Assembly (NCBI RefSeq): GCF_009360615.1
Contig: NZ_SPEY01000004.1
Location: 1-64,000 of the forward strand
DNA length: 64,000 nt
Source of the DNA: Comamonas sp.
GTDB lineage: Bacteria; Pseudomonadota; Gammaproteobacteria; Burkholderiales; Burkholderiaceae_C
Direction of reading: 5' to 3'
Positions within the stretch are counted from its first letter, which is position 1; every line of letters starts with the position of its first letter. A model generated the notes under the pieces. That model was not told where the DNA came from. It searched no databases and saw only the letters and a list, made by a program, of their open reading frames with translations. Shown piece by piece: positions 53,147 to 62,449 of the stretch. Both the position numbers and the translations under genes were made by a program.

Positions 53147-53329
53147 CGCTTGTTCTCTCCGAAATGGCTGCACTGCAGTGTAGGAGCTTGCGGCCTTGTC
53201 CCGGGTCGCGCCGGATACCCGGGCCCGCCGCCCCGGTGCTTGCCCTGATGGCGCAGCCTGCGCCAGCTGCGACCATGCTCGCTGCCCGTCGCAGTGACCG
53301 GGTACTCACCATCCCAGGAGATGACTCTG

Positions 53330-54550
53330 ATGAAGCCTCGCTCTGTTTGCTCCGCTACCGCTTTCTCACCCAGAACAATGACGCTGGCACTGGGCTGCCT
53401 GCTGGCTGCTGCCGGCGCCCAGGCGCAGGACAAGATTCGCATCGGCTTCATTACCGATATGTCGGGGCTCTACTCCGATGTGGACGGCAAGGGCGGCGCT
53501 CTGGCCGTGCAGATGGCCGTGGACGACTTCGGTGGCAAGCTGCTGGGCAAGCCCGTCGAGGTGCTGACGGCCGACCACCAGAACAAGGCGGATATCGCGG
53601 CCAGCAAGGCGCGCGAGTGGTTCGACACCCAGGGCATGAGCATGCTGATCGGTGGCACCACGTCCAGCGCAGGCCTGGCCATGGGTAAGGTGGCCGACGA
53701 GAAGAAGAAGGTCTACCTCATCAACGGCGCGGGCACCTCGGCGCTGACCAACGAGCAGTGCAGCCCCTATTTCGTGCACTATGCCTACGACACCGTGGCA
53801 CTGGCCAAGGGGACGGGCAAGGCCGTGGTGGAGCTGGGCGGCAAGAGCTGGTTCTTCCTGACGGCAGATTACGCCTTTGGACAGGCCCTGGAGGCCGACA
53901 CCACCCGCGTCATCAACGCCTCCGGCGGCAAGGTACAGGGTGACGTGAAGCACCCGCTGAACACGGCGGACTTCTCCTCCTTTCTGCTGCAGGCACAGAA
54001 CTCCAGGGCCCAGATCCTGGGTCTGGCCAACGCCGGCGGCGACACCATCAACGCCATCAAGTCGGCTCGCGAGTTCGGCCTGACCAAGACCATGAAGCTC
54101 GCCGGCCTGTTGCTGTTCAGCTCCGACATCCACAGCCTGGGCCTCAAGGCCACGGAAGGCCTGATGTTCACCGATAGCTGGCATTGGGACCTGAACCCCG
54201 AAAGCCGCAAGTTCTCGGATCGTTTCTTCGCCAGATTCAAGAAGATGCCCACCTCGCTGCAGGCTGCCAACTACTCGGCCGCCATGCAGTATCTGAAGCT
54301 GGCCGAGAAGCTGGGCACGACCGATGCCGACAAGATCATGGCCGGCTTCAAATCCACCCCGCTGTCGGATTTCTATGCCAAGGGCGTGGTCCGCCCCGAC
54401 GGCCGCTATGCCCACGACATGTATCTGCTGCAGGTCAAGGCACCGGCCGAATCGAAGAAGGCCTGGGACTACTTCAAGGTGCTCAAGACCCTGCCCGGCG
54501 ACCAGGTCTTCACCACCAAGGAAGAAAGCAAGTGCGCGCTGTGGAAGTGA
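53330..54550 (+). CDS. Type I periplasmic binding protein, paralogue of the 45-kb gene
   Basis: This 406-residue secreted receptor has a signal peptide ending in AGAQAQDKIRIG. It is a type I (Peripla_BP_6) binding protein and a clear paralogue of the 45358 gene: both share IGFITDMS-LYxDVxGKxG, LTADHQNKADIAASKARE, LTNEQCSPY and LQAQNS-AQILGLANAGGDTIN. The start at 53330 has AGGAG upstream with usable spacing; one three codons earlier (53321) is possible. It is flanked by two nitroreductase genes, forming a cassette-like group. No permease genes are seen. Confidence 0.9.
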   Translation: MKPRSVCSATAFSPRTMTLALGCLLAAAGAQAQDKIRIGFITDMSGLYSDVDGKGGALAVQMAVDDFGGKLLGKPVEVLTADHQNKADIAASKAREWFDTQGMSMLIGGTTSSAGLAMGKVADEKKKVYLINGAGTSALTNEQCSPYFVHYAYDTVALAKGTGKAVVELGGKSWFFLTADYAFGQALEADTTRVINASGGKVQGDVKHPLNTADFSSFLLQAQNSRAQILGLANAGGDTINAIKSAREFGLTKTMKLAGLLLFSSDIHSLGLKATEGLMFTDSWHWDLNPESRKFSDRFFARFKKMPTSLQAANYSAAMQYLKLAEKLGTTDADKIMAGFKSTPLSDFYAKGVVRPDGRYAHDMYLLQVKAPAESKKAWDYFKVLKTLPGDQVFTTKEESKCALWK

Positions 54551-54681
54551 GCGACCGCCATTGAGGAAGCAGCCGGGCTGTCTGCATGGCGCCCGGCGTC
54601 CTGCCTTCGGCTTCATCGCCCCCATCTTGTCGCGCCAGTCAAAGCGCCATGCACCTGCCTTCAGCGGCATCAAGACCCGGC

Positions 54682-55344
54682 TCATTCGAACCCGCGCATC
54701 TCGCACCAGCCCCCGGGCGCAGCCCTGGTGGAACGCCAGCGGTTGACAGGGGCAGCGGAATCTTCATAACCGAGCGCCACGCCAAACGCGATCTGGTAGC
54801 CCGGCGGCAGCGCCAGGTGACGGCTCACAAAATCACTGTAGTTGCGCCAGAAACCCTGGGCACAGGTGGCCAGCCCGCTCTCGGCCGCCAGCAGCATCAG
54901 CGATTGCAGGTATATCCCCAGGTCCACCCACTGCGCATGCAGCATGCGTTTCTCGACGGCCACGAATACGCCGACCGGAGCCCCGAACATCTGGGCGTTG
55001 GCGGCCAGCTGGGCAAGCCGCCCAGCCCTGTCCTCGCGTTCCAGGCCGATGGAGCGATAAAGAGCTTCGCCGTTGTCAAAGCGGCGACTGCGATAGGGCT
55101 CCCAGAGCCGGGCCGGGTAGACCAGGGCCGGATCGGAGTCGGGGGGCGCCGCCGCCATGGCCTCGCGCAAGGCCTGCAGGCTTGCGCCCGTCAGTGCCGT
55201 CACGCGCCAGGGCTGAAGGTTGCCACCGGAGGCTGCCTGCCCGGCCAGCACCAGCAGTTGCCTGACCTGCTCAGCGCCGACCGGTCTGGACAAAAAAGCG
55301 CGCACCGAATGGCGCTGGCGCAGGACCTGTTCCACATTCTTCAT
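54682..55344 (-). CDS. Nitroreductase family protein, paralogue of the 52-kb gene
   Basis: This 220-residue FMN nitroreductase shares the core of the neighbour at 52475: RHSVRAFLSRPVGAEQVRQLL, AASGGNLQPWRVTAL, MFGAPVGVFVAVEKRM, WVDLGIYLQSLMLLA and FGVALGYED, so the pair arose by duplication. It is convergent with the binding protein gene at 53330. The ATG at 55344 is chosen for family length. No strong evidence on substrate; the duplication with a receptor gene suggests a xenobiotic or flavin-linked role. Confidence 0.88.
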   Translation of the reverse strand: MKNVEQVLRQRHSVRAFLSRPVGAEQVRQLLVLAGQAASGGNLQPWRVTALTGASLQALREAMAAAPPDSDPALVYPARLWEPYRSRRFDNGEALYRSIGLEREDRAGRLAQLAANAQMFGAPVGVFVAVEKRMLHAQWVDLGIYLQSLMLLAAESGLATCAQGFWRNYSDFVSRHLALPPGYQIAFGVALGYEDSAAPVNRWRSTRAAPGGWCEMRGFE

Positions 55345-55433
55345 TGCTCGCCTCGGATTGGGACTGGCAGGCAGTCTTGAACGGATGGGCAACGCGTGCC
55401 CCCCTCAAATCGACTACGGGCAAGCACCATGAA

Positions 55434-55459
55434 AAAAGCCGGCGACAGGCGCCGGCTTT
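55434..55459 (-). terminator. Terminator after cysE
   Basis: AAAGCCGGCG and CGCCGGCTTT pair with a 6-nt loop. On the minus strand the sequence ends in TTTTTTC, giving a complete terminator for cysE (stop at 55510). Confidence 0.85.
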
Positions 55460-55509
55460 CCCGATCCGAAGCTGAATCAACCGTCTCCTGACAGGCAAGC
55501 GATCCGGAG

Positions 55510-56346
55510 CTATTTCCCGAGAATCTGATCGATCTTGTCCTTCCGGAAGGCCTCGGGTCGCTCGGACTCGCAAGGCACACAGTCCTTGACATGGCCCTGA
55601 ATCGAGAGCTTCTCGATGGCGGCCCACAGCAGCGCAATCTGTTTTTCGTGACCTGCAGCGCCTTCGGACAGCGAGCGCATGGCCTGGGCGACGGGGTCGA
55701 CTTCGGCCGTCACGCCATAGGCGGTGAAGCCGCTCTTGCCGCAATCGTCGTCGACAACAGCCGCCGCCTGTGTCCTGGCCTCGACCTTGGGAGCCAGCTC
55801 ATGCTCGGTCACATCGGCGCTCTGACCGGTCTTGCTGGGAATGATGCGCGCCGGAATGCCGACGGCCGTGGCACCTGCGGGCACAGGCTTGATGACGACC
55901 GCATTGCTGCCGATCTTGGCACCATCGCCCACCTCGAAGCCCCCCAGCACCTTGGCGCCCGCACTGACCACCACATTCCTGCCCAGGGTCGGGTGGCGCT
56001 TGGCCCCCTTGTACAGCGAGGTTCCGCCCAGCGTCACGCCGTGATAGATGGTGCAGCCATCGCCCACCACGGCAGTTTCACCGATCACGACACCCATGCC
56101 GTGATCGATGAAGACCTCGCGGCCGATGACGGCGCCGGGGTGGATTTCAATGCCGGTGAACCAGCGCCCCATGTGCGAGATGAATCGGCCCAGCCATTTG
56201 AAGCCATGCGTCCAGCACCAGTGCGCAGGGCGCTGCAGCCAGATGGCGTGCAGCCCCGGATAACAGGTGATGACCTCCCAGGTGCTGCGTGCCGCGGGGT
56301 CGCGGTCAAGAATGCACTGGATGTCGGAGCGCAGGCGATCAAGCAT
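55510..56346 (-). CDS. cysE: Serine O-acetyltransferase CysE with a C-terminal extension
   Basis: This 278-residue enzyme acetylates L-serine to O-acetylserine for cysteine synthesis. The left-handed beta-helix repeats are clear: [43 protein letters not shown] (key residues H, G and HG) and [24 protein letters not shown]. The family C-terminal part is followed by an extra ~70 residues ([13 protein letters not shown] onward, with a CGKSGF and a CVPCE pair), which lack any helix repeat. The ATG at 56346 is chosen since the longer frame reads into trmJ. It lies 37 bp after trmJ on the same strand. Confidence 0.9.
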   Translation of the reverse strand: MLDRLRSDIQCILDRDPAARSTWEVITCYPGLHAIWLQRPAHWCWTHGFKWLGRFISHMGRWFTGIEIHPGAVIGREVFIDHGMGVVIGETAVVGDGCTIYHGVTLGGTSLYKGAKRHPTLGRNVVVSAGAKVLGGFEVGDGAKIGSNAVVIKPVPAGATAVGIPARIIPSKTGQSADVTEHELAPKVEARTQAAAVVDDDCGKSGFTAYGVTAEVDPVAQAMRSLSEGAAGHEKQIALLWAAIEKLSIQGHVKDCVPCESERPEAFRKDKIDQILGK

Positions 56347-56383
56347 CAAATAACAACGTGAGGAAATGTTTAGCCAGTGAAGT

Positions 56384-57184
56384 CTAGCGGGTTGGTGGCT
56401 GGCTCTGCAGCATGGCTTTGGCAACACCGCGAAGAATATGGATTTCTTCCTGGGTCAGCTGCGCGCGGTTGAAAAGCTGGTTAAGCCGCGGCATGAGCTT
56501 CTTGGGTGCCGCCGGGTCCAGAAAGCCGATATGGGCCAGAGCCTGCTCCCAATGGCCCAGCATGCCCTGAACCTGGGCCATGTCGGCGCGATGCACCTCG
56601 GACGTGTGCTCCACCACGGGAAAACCGCCAAGCGCCGCGCGCCAGTCATAGGCGATGACCTGAATGGCCGAGCCCAGATTGAGCGAGCCGAACTGCGGAT
56701 TGGACGGAATCGACAGCGCCACATCGCAGCGGTAGACATCGTCGTTGCTCATGCCAAAGCGCTCGCAGCCGAACAGAAAGGCCACGCCCTTCTGGTTGCA
56801 GGACGCACCGGGCGTGGGCTGGTTATCGGTCACAGCGGCCTCCTCGGCAGGCGCGGAGCGCGTATCCAGCGCTCCTTTCAGGAGCAGCTCAAAATGCTCT
56901 CGGGGCGTGCGTGTGGGCGGACCGAAGTCGCGCGGCGTCATCGCCGTGGCGCACATATGGCTGATGCCGTCCAGGGCCTCCTCCAGGGTATCGACCACTC
57001 GGGCCTTGTCCAGCACGTCCAGCGCACCGCTGGCACGCTGGATGGTCTCTTCCTTGCGCAGCACGTTCCGATAGCGCGGACGCACCAGCACCAGGTCGTC
57101 GAAGCCCATGGTCTTGAGCGCTCGGGCGGCCGCGCCCACATTGCCGGCATGGCTGGTTTCAATCAGTACGAATCGGGTTTTCAT
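56384..57184 (-). CDS. trmJ: tRNA (cytidine/uridine-2'-O-)-methyltransferase TrmJ
   Basis: This 266-residue SPOUT methyltransferase modifies position 32 of several tRNAs. The start [27 protein letters not shown] (key residues R, E, H, N, G, R, A and M), the middle VALIFGRERSGLTNEE-like motif (here [18 protein letters not shown]) and [14 protein letters not shown] near the end are diagnostic, with the trefoil knot. The ATG at 57184 fits; the longer frame is out of the family. It lies upstream of cysE on the minus strand and diverges from suhB across 256 bp, with suhB read to the right. Confidence 0.93.
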   Translation of the reverse strand: MKTRFVLIETSHAGNVGAAARALKTMGFDDLVLVRPRYRNVLRKEETIQRASGALDVLDKARVVDTLEEALDGISHMCATAMTPRDFGPPTRTPREHFELLLKGALDTRSAPAEEAAVTDNQPTPGASCNQKGVAFLFGCERFGMSNDDVYRCDVALSIPSNPQFGSLNLGSAIQVIAYDWRAALGGFPVVEHTSEVHRADMAQVQGMLGHWEQALAHIGFLDPAAPKKLMPRLNQLFNRAQLTQEEIHILRGVAKAMLQSQPPTR

Positions 57185-57440
57185 CAACGCAGAACCATTC
57201 AAAAGGCCCCACTTGTGGCCTTGATAAGACAGCAGCCTACGCTGCCCGTTCTCTCTCGCATCCGCAAGTGCCGCAGAGAAGACCCTCGGACCGCCGGGAC
57301 GAGCAAGCAGAAAAAGCGCAGGCTGGGTAGAATTGCGCCCATTGTCGCCGCCCCGCATCGCCGGTCGCGGCTTTTACGTTCTTACCCGCGTAGTTCAGCC
57401 CAGTTTTGCTCCGGCTGCATCGCCAACGCACTCACAATTT

Positions 57441-58361
57441 ATGTCGAACTCCCTGCACCCCATGCTCAACGTGGCCATCAAGGCTGCTCGCGCCGCTGGC
57501 GCCCTCATCAACCGTGCCGCACTGGATGTGGAATCGGTGCGCGTTGCGCAAAAGCAGGTGAACGACTTTGTGACCGAGGTAGACCAGGCGGCCGAGCGCA
57601 TCATCATCGAAACGCTGCTCAACGCCTACCCCCAGCACTCCATCCTGGCCGAAGAATCGGGCAGCGAGCACGGAGCCAAGAACTCCGACCACGTCTGGAT
57701 CATCGATCCCCTGGACGGCACCACGAACTTCATCCACGGCTTCCCCGTGTACTGCGTGAGTATTGCCCTGGCCTACAAGGGCAAGATCGAGCATGCCGTG
57801 ATCTACGACCCCAGCCGCAACGACCTGTTCACGGCTACCAAGGGCCGCGGCGCCTATCTGAACGAACGCCGCATTCGCGTCTCCAAGCGCACCCAGCTGC
57901 GCGACTGCCTGATCTCCACGGGCTTCCCCTTCCGCCGCGGCGACAACTTCAAGCAGTACATGCTGATGCTGGGCGAGGTCATGCAGCGCACCGCCGGCGT
58001 GCGTCGCCCCGGTTCGGCCGCCCTGGACCTGGCCTATGTGGCCGCCGGCTTCGCCGACGGCTTCTTCGAGTCCGGCCTGTCCATCTGGGACGTGGCTGCC
58101 GGCTCCTTGCTGGTCAGTGAAGCCGGTGGCCTGGTGGGCAACTTCACGGGGGAGGCCGACTTCCTGGAGCAACGCGAAATCCTGGCGGCCAACCCCCGCA
58201 TCTATGGCACGCTGATCCCCGTGCTGGGCAAGTACAGCAAGTTTGCCAGCGCCGGTGAAAAGGCGGCCGTGCGCCAGGCCGTCAAGAGCGGTGAATTCGA
58301 AGCTCCCGCCGAAGAAGGTGCCGAGGCAGTTGCCGAAGACGGTCAGAAGAACGCTGAATAA
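57441..58361 (+). CDS. suhB: Inositol-1-monophosphatase SuhB
   Basis: This 306-residue Mg-dependent phosphatase of the IMPase family is also a ribosome and transcription factor in bacteria. Metal-site motifs are EESG (about 72-75), [10 protein letters not shown] and the C-terminal [15 protein letters not shown]. The length is extended at the C-terminus by an acidic, Ala/Glu-rich tail ([16 protein letters not shown]). The ATG at 57441 fits the family N-terminus; a longer frame has no family features. It is divergent from trmJ, and a terminator follows. Confidence 0.94.
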   Translation: MSNSLHPMLNVAIKAARAAGALINRAALDVESVRVAQKQVNDFVTEVDQAAERIIIETLLNAYPQHSILAEESGSEHGAKNSDHVWIIDPLDGTTNFIHGFPVYCVSIALAYKGKIEHAVIYDPSRNDLFTATKGRGAYLNERRIRVSKRTQLRDCLISTGFPFRRGDNFKQYMLMLGEVMQRTAGVRRPGSAALDLAYVAAGFADGFFESGLSIWDVAAGSLLVSEAGGLVGNFTGEADFLEQREILAANPRIYGTLIPVLGKYSKFASAGEKAAVRQAVKSGEFEAPAEEGAEAVAEDGQKNAE

Positions 58362-58389
58362 AGAAGGCGGTCGGCCCACGGCTGCGGAA

Positions 58390-58421
58390 AGGGTCAGGTC
58401 CGGTGGACCTGGCCCTTTTTC
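58390..58421 (+). terminator. Terminator after suhB
   Basis: GGGTCAGGTCC and GGACCTGGCCC form a strong stem with one G-T type mismatch and a 3-nt loop, followed by TTTTTC. Confidence 0.82.
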
Positions 58422-58556
58422 ATTGCCGCCGCTCCGCTGCGGCACCATCAGCCTCTCTTGGCCACATGCCAGGGCAGATGTCGGATTCCGCTTCTCTCCA
58501 CAGAATCCACAAATTCCAGGTCCAGAATCCGAGCGACGATAAACGGGTAGATCAAT

Positions 58557-59630
58557 ATGATGGATTTCTTCAGCCAGCACTGGACGCTGGCCATCGACTG
58601 GGTATCCCTTCACGCGGTGACTCCCGTGGTCAACGCGCTGCATATTGCCGAGGCTGCGGGCGATCCGCGCGAGATTGCGGCCGGCATTCTGATTGCGCTG
58701 CTGCAGCTGTTTCTGATCGGCGGCGTGATGCGCCCCCTGGAGAGCCTGATCCCGGCCGAGCGCTGGACCGACCGCCGCCACACCACGGTGGACCGCAACT
58801 ACACGCTGCTCATGCTGCTGGGCCTGTTCCCTCTGTTCAGCTTTCTGATCCTGATGCCGGTCGCCCATATGCTGGGCGGCGGCCCATCCACCTCGGAGGC
58901 CAGCGGCCTCAAGGCCTGGGTTCCCTGGTTTGAAGACCACCCCTATGTATTGTTTGGCGTGTACTACGTGGTCTACGACCTCACGTATTACTGGATGCAT
59001 CGTGCCCAGCACGTCATTCCCTGGTGGTGGGCCATGCACAGCATGCACCACAGCCAGCGCCAGATGAGCTGCTGGAGCAACGATCGCAGCAACTATCTGG
59101 ACGGCATGCTGCAAAGCTTCGTGCTGGCCAGCGTGGGACTGGCGATGGGCGTGGAGCCTTCGGAGTTCGCCATGCTTGGCCTGCTCAGCGAGCTGGTGCA
59201 GAACTTCTCACATGCCAATGTCGCGCTGCGCCTGGGATGGCTGGGCCGAATCGGCGAGCGCCTGCTGGTCGGCCCTCGCTTTCACCGCAACCACCACATG
59301 CTGCGCGATGCCGAGCGCCCCGACCGCCACAACTGCAATTTCGGGCAGGTCCTGCCCTGGTGGGATCAGCTGTTCGGCACGGCCCTCTATCACGATGAAG
59401 AGCTGCGCCCCACGGGCGTGAGCGACCCCGAAGTCGATGCCGACAACGAACGCGGCCTGATTGCCATGCAGTGGTACACCCTGAAGCGCTTCTGGGGTGC
59501 TGTGACCTGCCGCGCTGGCTGGCGGCTGGGCGACGTGTCCTTCGGCCCGGGCTACCGCCCCATCCACGATGCCGATGACACCGGATCGGCAGCGCCGGCC
59601 ACCAGCCCCGGACCGCAAAAAGCGGCATGA
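58557..59630 (+). CDS. Sterol desaturase/fatty acid hydroxylase superfamily membrane protein
   Basis: This 357-residue membrane enzyme has the di-iron histidine clusters of the fatty acid hydroxylase family: HRAQH (about 148-152), HSMHHS (about 161-166) and HRNHH (about 242-246). Hydrophobic segments lie at about 45-65, 82-105, 130-147 and 175-195. These enzymes hydroxylate or desaturate lipids using O2; the substrate is unknown in bacteria. Either of two adjacent ATGs (58557, 58560) could start it. It lies between suhB and mutS with its own direction to the right and about 195 bp after suhB. Confidence 0.88.
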   Translation: MMDFFSQHWTLAIDWVSLHAVTPVVNALHIAEAAGDPREIAAGILIALLQLFLIGGVMRPLESLIPAERWTDRRHTTVDRNYTLLMLLGLFPLFSFLILMPVAHMLGGGPSTSEASGLKAWVPWFEDHPYVLFGVYYVVYDLTYYWMHRAQHVIPWWWAMHSMHHSQRQMSCWSNDRSNYLDGMLQSFVLASVGLAMGVEPSEFAMLGLLSELVQNFSHANVALRLGWLGRIGERLLVGPRFHRNHHMLRDAERPDRHNCNFGQVLPWWDQLFGTALYHDEELRPTGVSDPEVDADNERGLIAMQWYTLKRFWGAVTCRAGWRLGDVSFGPGYRPIHDADDTGSAAPATSPGPQKAA

Positions 59631-59720
59631 GGATCAGCTTTTGTCCTTCACGGATAATGCAAGGTTCAGCGCTCGCCCGGCACCGGCGCGGCGCTCCATG
59701 TTTTGCACAACGCTGAAGCG

Positions 59721-62387
59721 ATGACCCAGACAAGCACAGATACCCCGTCGCTGGCCCACTTCCCTGATATGAACGATTTGACAGGGCATACGCCGATGAT
59801 GGCGCAATATCTGTCGATCAAGAAAGACTACCCGGACACCCTCGTTTTCTATCGCATGGGCGATTTCTACGAGCTGTTCTTCGGTGATGCCGAGAAGGTC
59901 ACGCGCCTGCTGGACATCACGCTGACCACGCGCGGCCAGACTGCAGGCCAGCCCATTCCCATGGCCGGCGTCCCGTTTCACGCCCTGGAAAACTATCTGG
60001 GTCGCCTGATCAAAATGGGCGAGTCGGTGGCGATCTGCGAGCAGGTCGGCGAGATCGGCGTGGGCAAGGGCCCGGTGGAGCGCAAGGTGGTGCGCGTGGT
60101 CACGCCTGGCACGCTGACGGATAGCGAGCTGCTGTCGGACAAGAGCGAAGCCATTCTGGTAGCCCTGCATACTGCCGGTCGCCAGCGCGTGGGCCTGGCC
60201 TGGATGGCCGTGACCCAGGGACGCATCCATATGGCCGAATGTGCGGCCGATGAGCTGGGGGCCTGGCTGTCGCGCATCGCGCCCAGCGAAGTGATCTACA
60301 GTGCCGGCGTCACCGAGCGTTTCGAACAGGCATTGCTTGCCGTCAAGCACAGCGGCGCCATCGCCTGCCCTCTGTCTCCTCGCCCCGACTGGCAGTTTGA
60401 CCCGGGCCTGGGCGAGCGCAAGCTGCTCGAGCTGCTGGGCGCGGCCAGCCTCAAGGCCTGGGAGGCCGAGGACCTGCCGCTGGCCCATGGTGCCAGCGCC
60501 GCCCTGCTGTCATACGCCGAACACACCCAGGGCCGCAATCTCACCCATATCCACGCCATCCAGGTACAGCGCGACGACGAGCTGATTGCACTGCCGCTGG
60601 CCACACGCCGCAATCTGGAGCTGGTCAAGACGCTGCGCGGCGAAGATGCGCCCACGCTGTTTTCGCTGCTGGACACCTGCATGACCGGCATGGGCAGCCG
60701 CCTGCTCAAGACCTGGCTGCTCGAGCCCGAGCGCAACCGCAAGTCCGCCATGCAACGCCTGCAAGCCATTGGGGTGCTGCGCGGCACGGGAGCCGGCATG
60801 GCGCCCTGGCAGGCCCTGCGTGCCGAGCTCAAGGGCGTGAGCGATGTGGAGCGCATCACCGCCCGCATCGCCCTGCGCCAGGTGCGCCCACGCGAGCTGG
60901 TGGGCCTGTCCAGAACGCTGGAAAAAGCGAAGCTGCTGGCGCAGTCAGGACAGGCTCCATCGGCCTATCTGACACAGATTTTCAGCGACCTGATGCCACC
61001 CGAAGGCTGCGCCGAGCTGCTGGCGAGCGCCATCATGGAAGAGCCCGCAGCCCTGGTGCGCGACGGCGGCGTGATTGCCACGGGCTTTGATGCCGAGCTC
61101 GACGAGCTGCGCGCCATCCAGAACAACTGCGACGAGTTTCTGCTGGAGCTGGAGGCCAAGGAGAAGCTGCTCACCGGCATTCCCAATCTGCGCGTGCAGT
61201 TCAACAAGGTGCATGGCTTCTACATCGAGGTCACCAACAGCTACAAGGACGCGGTACCCGAGCGATTCCGCCGCCGCCAGACGCTCAAGAACGCCGAGCG
61301 CTACATCACGCCCGAGCTCAAGGCCTTCGAGGACAAGGCCTTGTCGGCCCAGGAGCGCGCGCTGCAGCGCGAGAAGTTCCTCTTCGAGCAGCTGCTCGAC
61401 CAGCTTCAGCCCCATGTGCCCCGACTCACGCGCGTGGCCCGGGCGATTGCCGCACTGGACGTTCTGTGCACGCTGGCCGAGCGCTCTCTGACACTGAACT
61501 GGGCCGAGCCACAGTTCGTCAGCCAGCCCTGCATAGAGATCGAGGCCGGCCGCCACCCCGTGGTGGAAGCCCGCATGGCCGAGACCTCCAGCGGCAGCTT
61601 CATCGCCAACCACACGCGCATGAATCTCAACACGCGCATGCAGATCATCACCGGCCCGAACATGGGCGGCAAGTCGACCTATATGCGCCAGGTGGCCTTG
61701 ATCGTGCTGCTGGCCAGCATGGGCAGCTATGTGCCCGCCAGCGCTTGCCGCCTGGGGCCCATCGATGCCATCCACACGCGCATCGGTGCCGCCGACGACC
61801 TGGCCAATGCCCAGTCCACCTTCATGATGGAGATGACCGAGGCCGCGCAGATCCTGCATTCGGCCACGCCCCACTCCCTGGTGCTGATGGACGAGATCGG
61901 CCGCGGCACCAGCACCTTCGACGGCCTAGCCCTGGCCAGCGGCATTGCCAGCCAGCTGCATGACAGGACCAAGGCATTCACGCTGTTTGCCACCCACTAC
62001 TTCGAGCTGACCGAGCTGCCCGCCAAGGCCAAGGCCGCCGTCAACGTGCATGTCAGTGCCGCAGAGTCGGGCAGCGACATCGTGTTTCTGCACGAGATTC
62101 AGGCCGGCCCCGCCAGCCGCAGCTACGGCATCCAGGTGGCCAAGCTGGCCGGCATGCCCGCAGGGGTTCTCAACCATGCGCGCCATGCGCTGGAGGCCCT
62201 TGAATCGCAGGCCGGCGAGAACGAGCTGCAGGTCAATCTGTTCGATGCCCCGGAGCTGCTGGACGCCAGCGCCGCGCCCAGCCCGCTGGACCAGGCCATG
62301 GCCGCCGTCAACCCCGATGCACTGAGCCCGCGCGAAGCGCTGGAAGTGCTCTACCAGCTCAAAAAACTGAGTACCAGCGCCAGCTGA
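59721..62387 (+). CDS. mutS: DNA mismatch repair protein MutS
   Basis: This 888-residue MutS recognises mispairs and recruits MutL. The mismatch-binding segment [12 protein letters not shown] is present at the N-terminus (with F and E of the F-x-E motif). ATPase motifs are Walker [14 protein letters not shown], the signature STFMMEM, and Walker [17 protein letters not shown] with the following HY segment [10 protein letters not shown]. The ATG at 59721 gives the family N-terminus; the frame's earlier TTG start is not conserved. It lies 90 bp after the sterol-desaturase gene. Confidence 0.97.
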   Translation: MTQTSTDTPSLAHFPDMNDLTGHTPMMAQYLSIKKDYPDTLVFYRMGDFYELFFGDAEKVTRLLDITLTTRGQTAGQPIPMAGVPFHALENYLGRLIKMGESVAICEQVGEIGVGKGPVERKVVRVVTPGTLTDSELLSDKSEAILVALHTAGRQRVGLAWMAVTQGRIHMAECAADELGAWLSRIAPSEVIYSAGVTERFEQALLAVKHSGAIACPLSPRPDWQFDPGLGERKLLELLGAASLKAWEAEDLPLAHGASAALLSYAEHTQGRNLTHIHAIQVQRDDELIALPLATRRNLELVKTLRGEDAPTLFSLLDTCMTGMGSRLLKTWLLEPERNRKSAMQRLQAIGVLRGTGAGMAPWQALRAELKGVSDVERITARIALRQVRPRELVGLSRTLEKAKLLAQSGQAPSAYLTQIFSDLMPPEGCAELLASAIMEEPAALVRDGGVIATGFDAELDELRAIQNNCDEFLLELEAKEKLLTGIPNLRVQFNKVHGFYIEVTNSYKDAVPERFRRRQTLKNAERYITPELKAFEDKALSAQERALQREKFLFEQLLDQLQPHVPRLTRVARAIAALDVLCTLAERSLTLNWAEPQFVSQPCIEIEAGRHPVVEARMAETSSGSFIANHTRMNLNTRMQIITGPNMGGKSTYMRQVALIVLLASMGSYVPASACRLGPIDAIHTRIGAADDLANAQSTFMMEMTEAAQILHSATPHSLVLMDEIGRGTSTFDGLALASGIASQLHDRTKAFTLFATHYFELTELPAKAKAAVNVHVSAAESGSDIVFLHEIQAGPASRSYGIQVAKLAGMPAGVLNHARHALEALESQAGENELQVNLFDAPELLDASAAPSPLDQAMAAVNPDALSPREALEVLYQLKKLSTSAS

Positions 62388-62417
62388 GAAGAGGTTCCAA
62401 GCCTTGCGAACCCAAAC

Positions 62418-62443
62418 CCGGGCCTGACCTCTTCAGGCCCGGT
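62418..62443. other. Stem-loop between mutS and the chemotaxis receptor
   Basis: CCGGGCCTG and CAGGCCCGG form a perfect 9-bp stem with a 7-nt loop midway between the convergent genes. No T run follows on either side, so it may act as a weak or Rho-assisted terminator. Confidence 0.4.
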
Positions 62444-62449
62444 GTGCAT

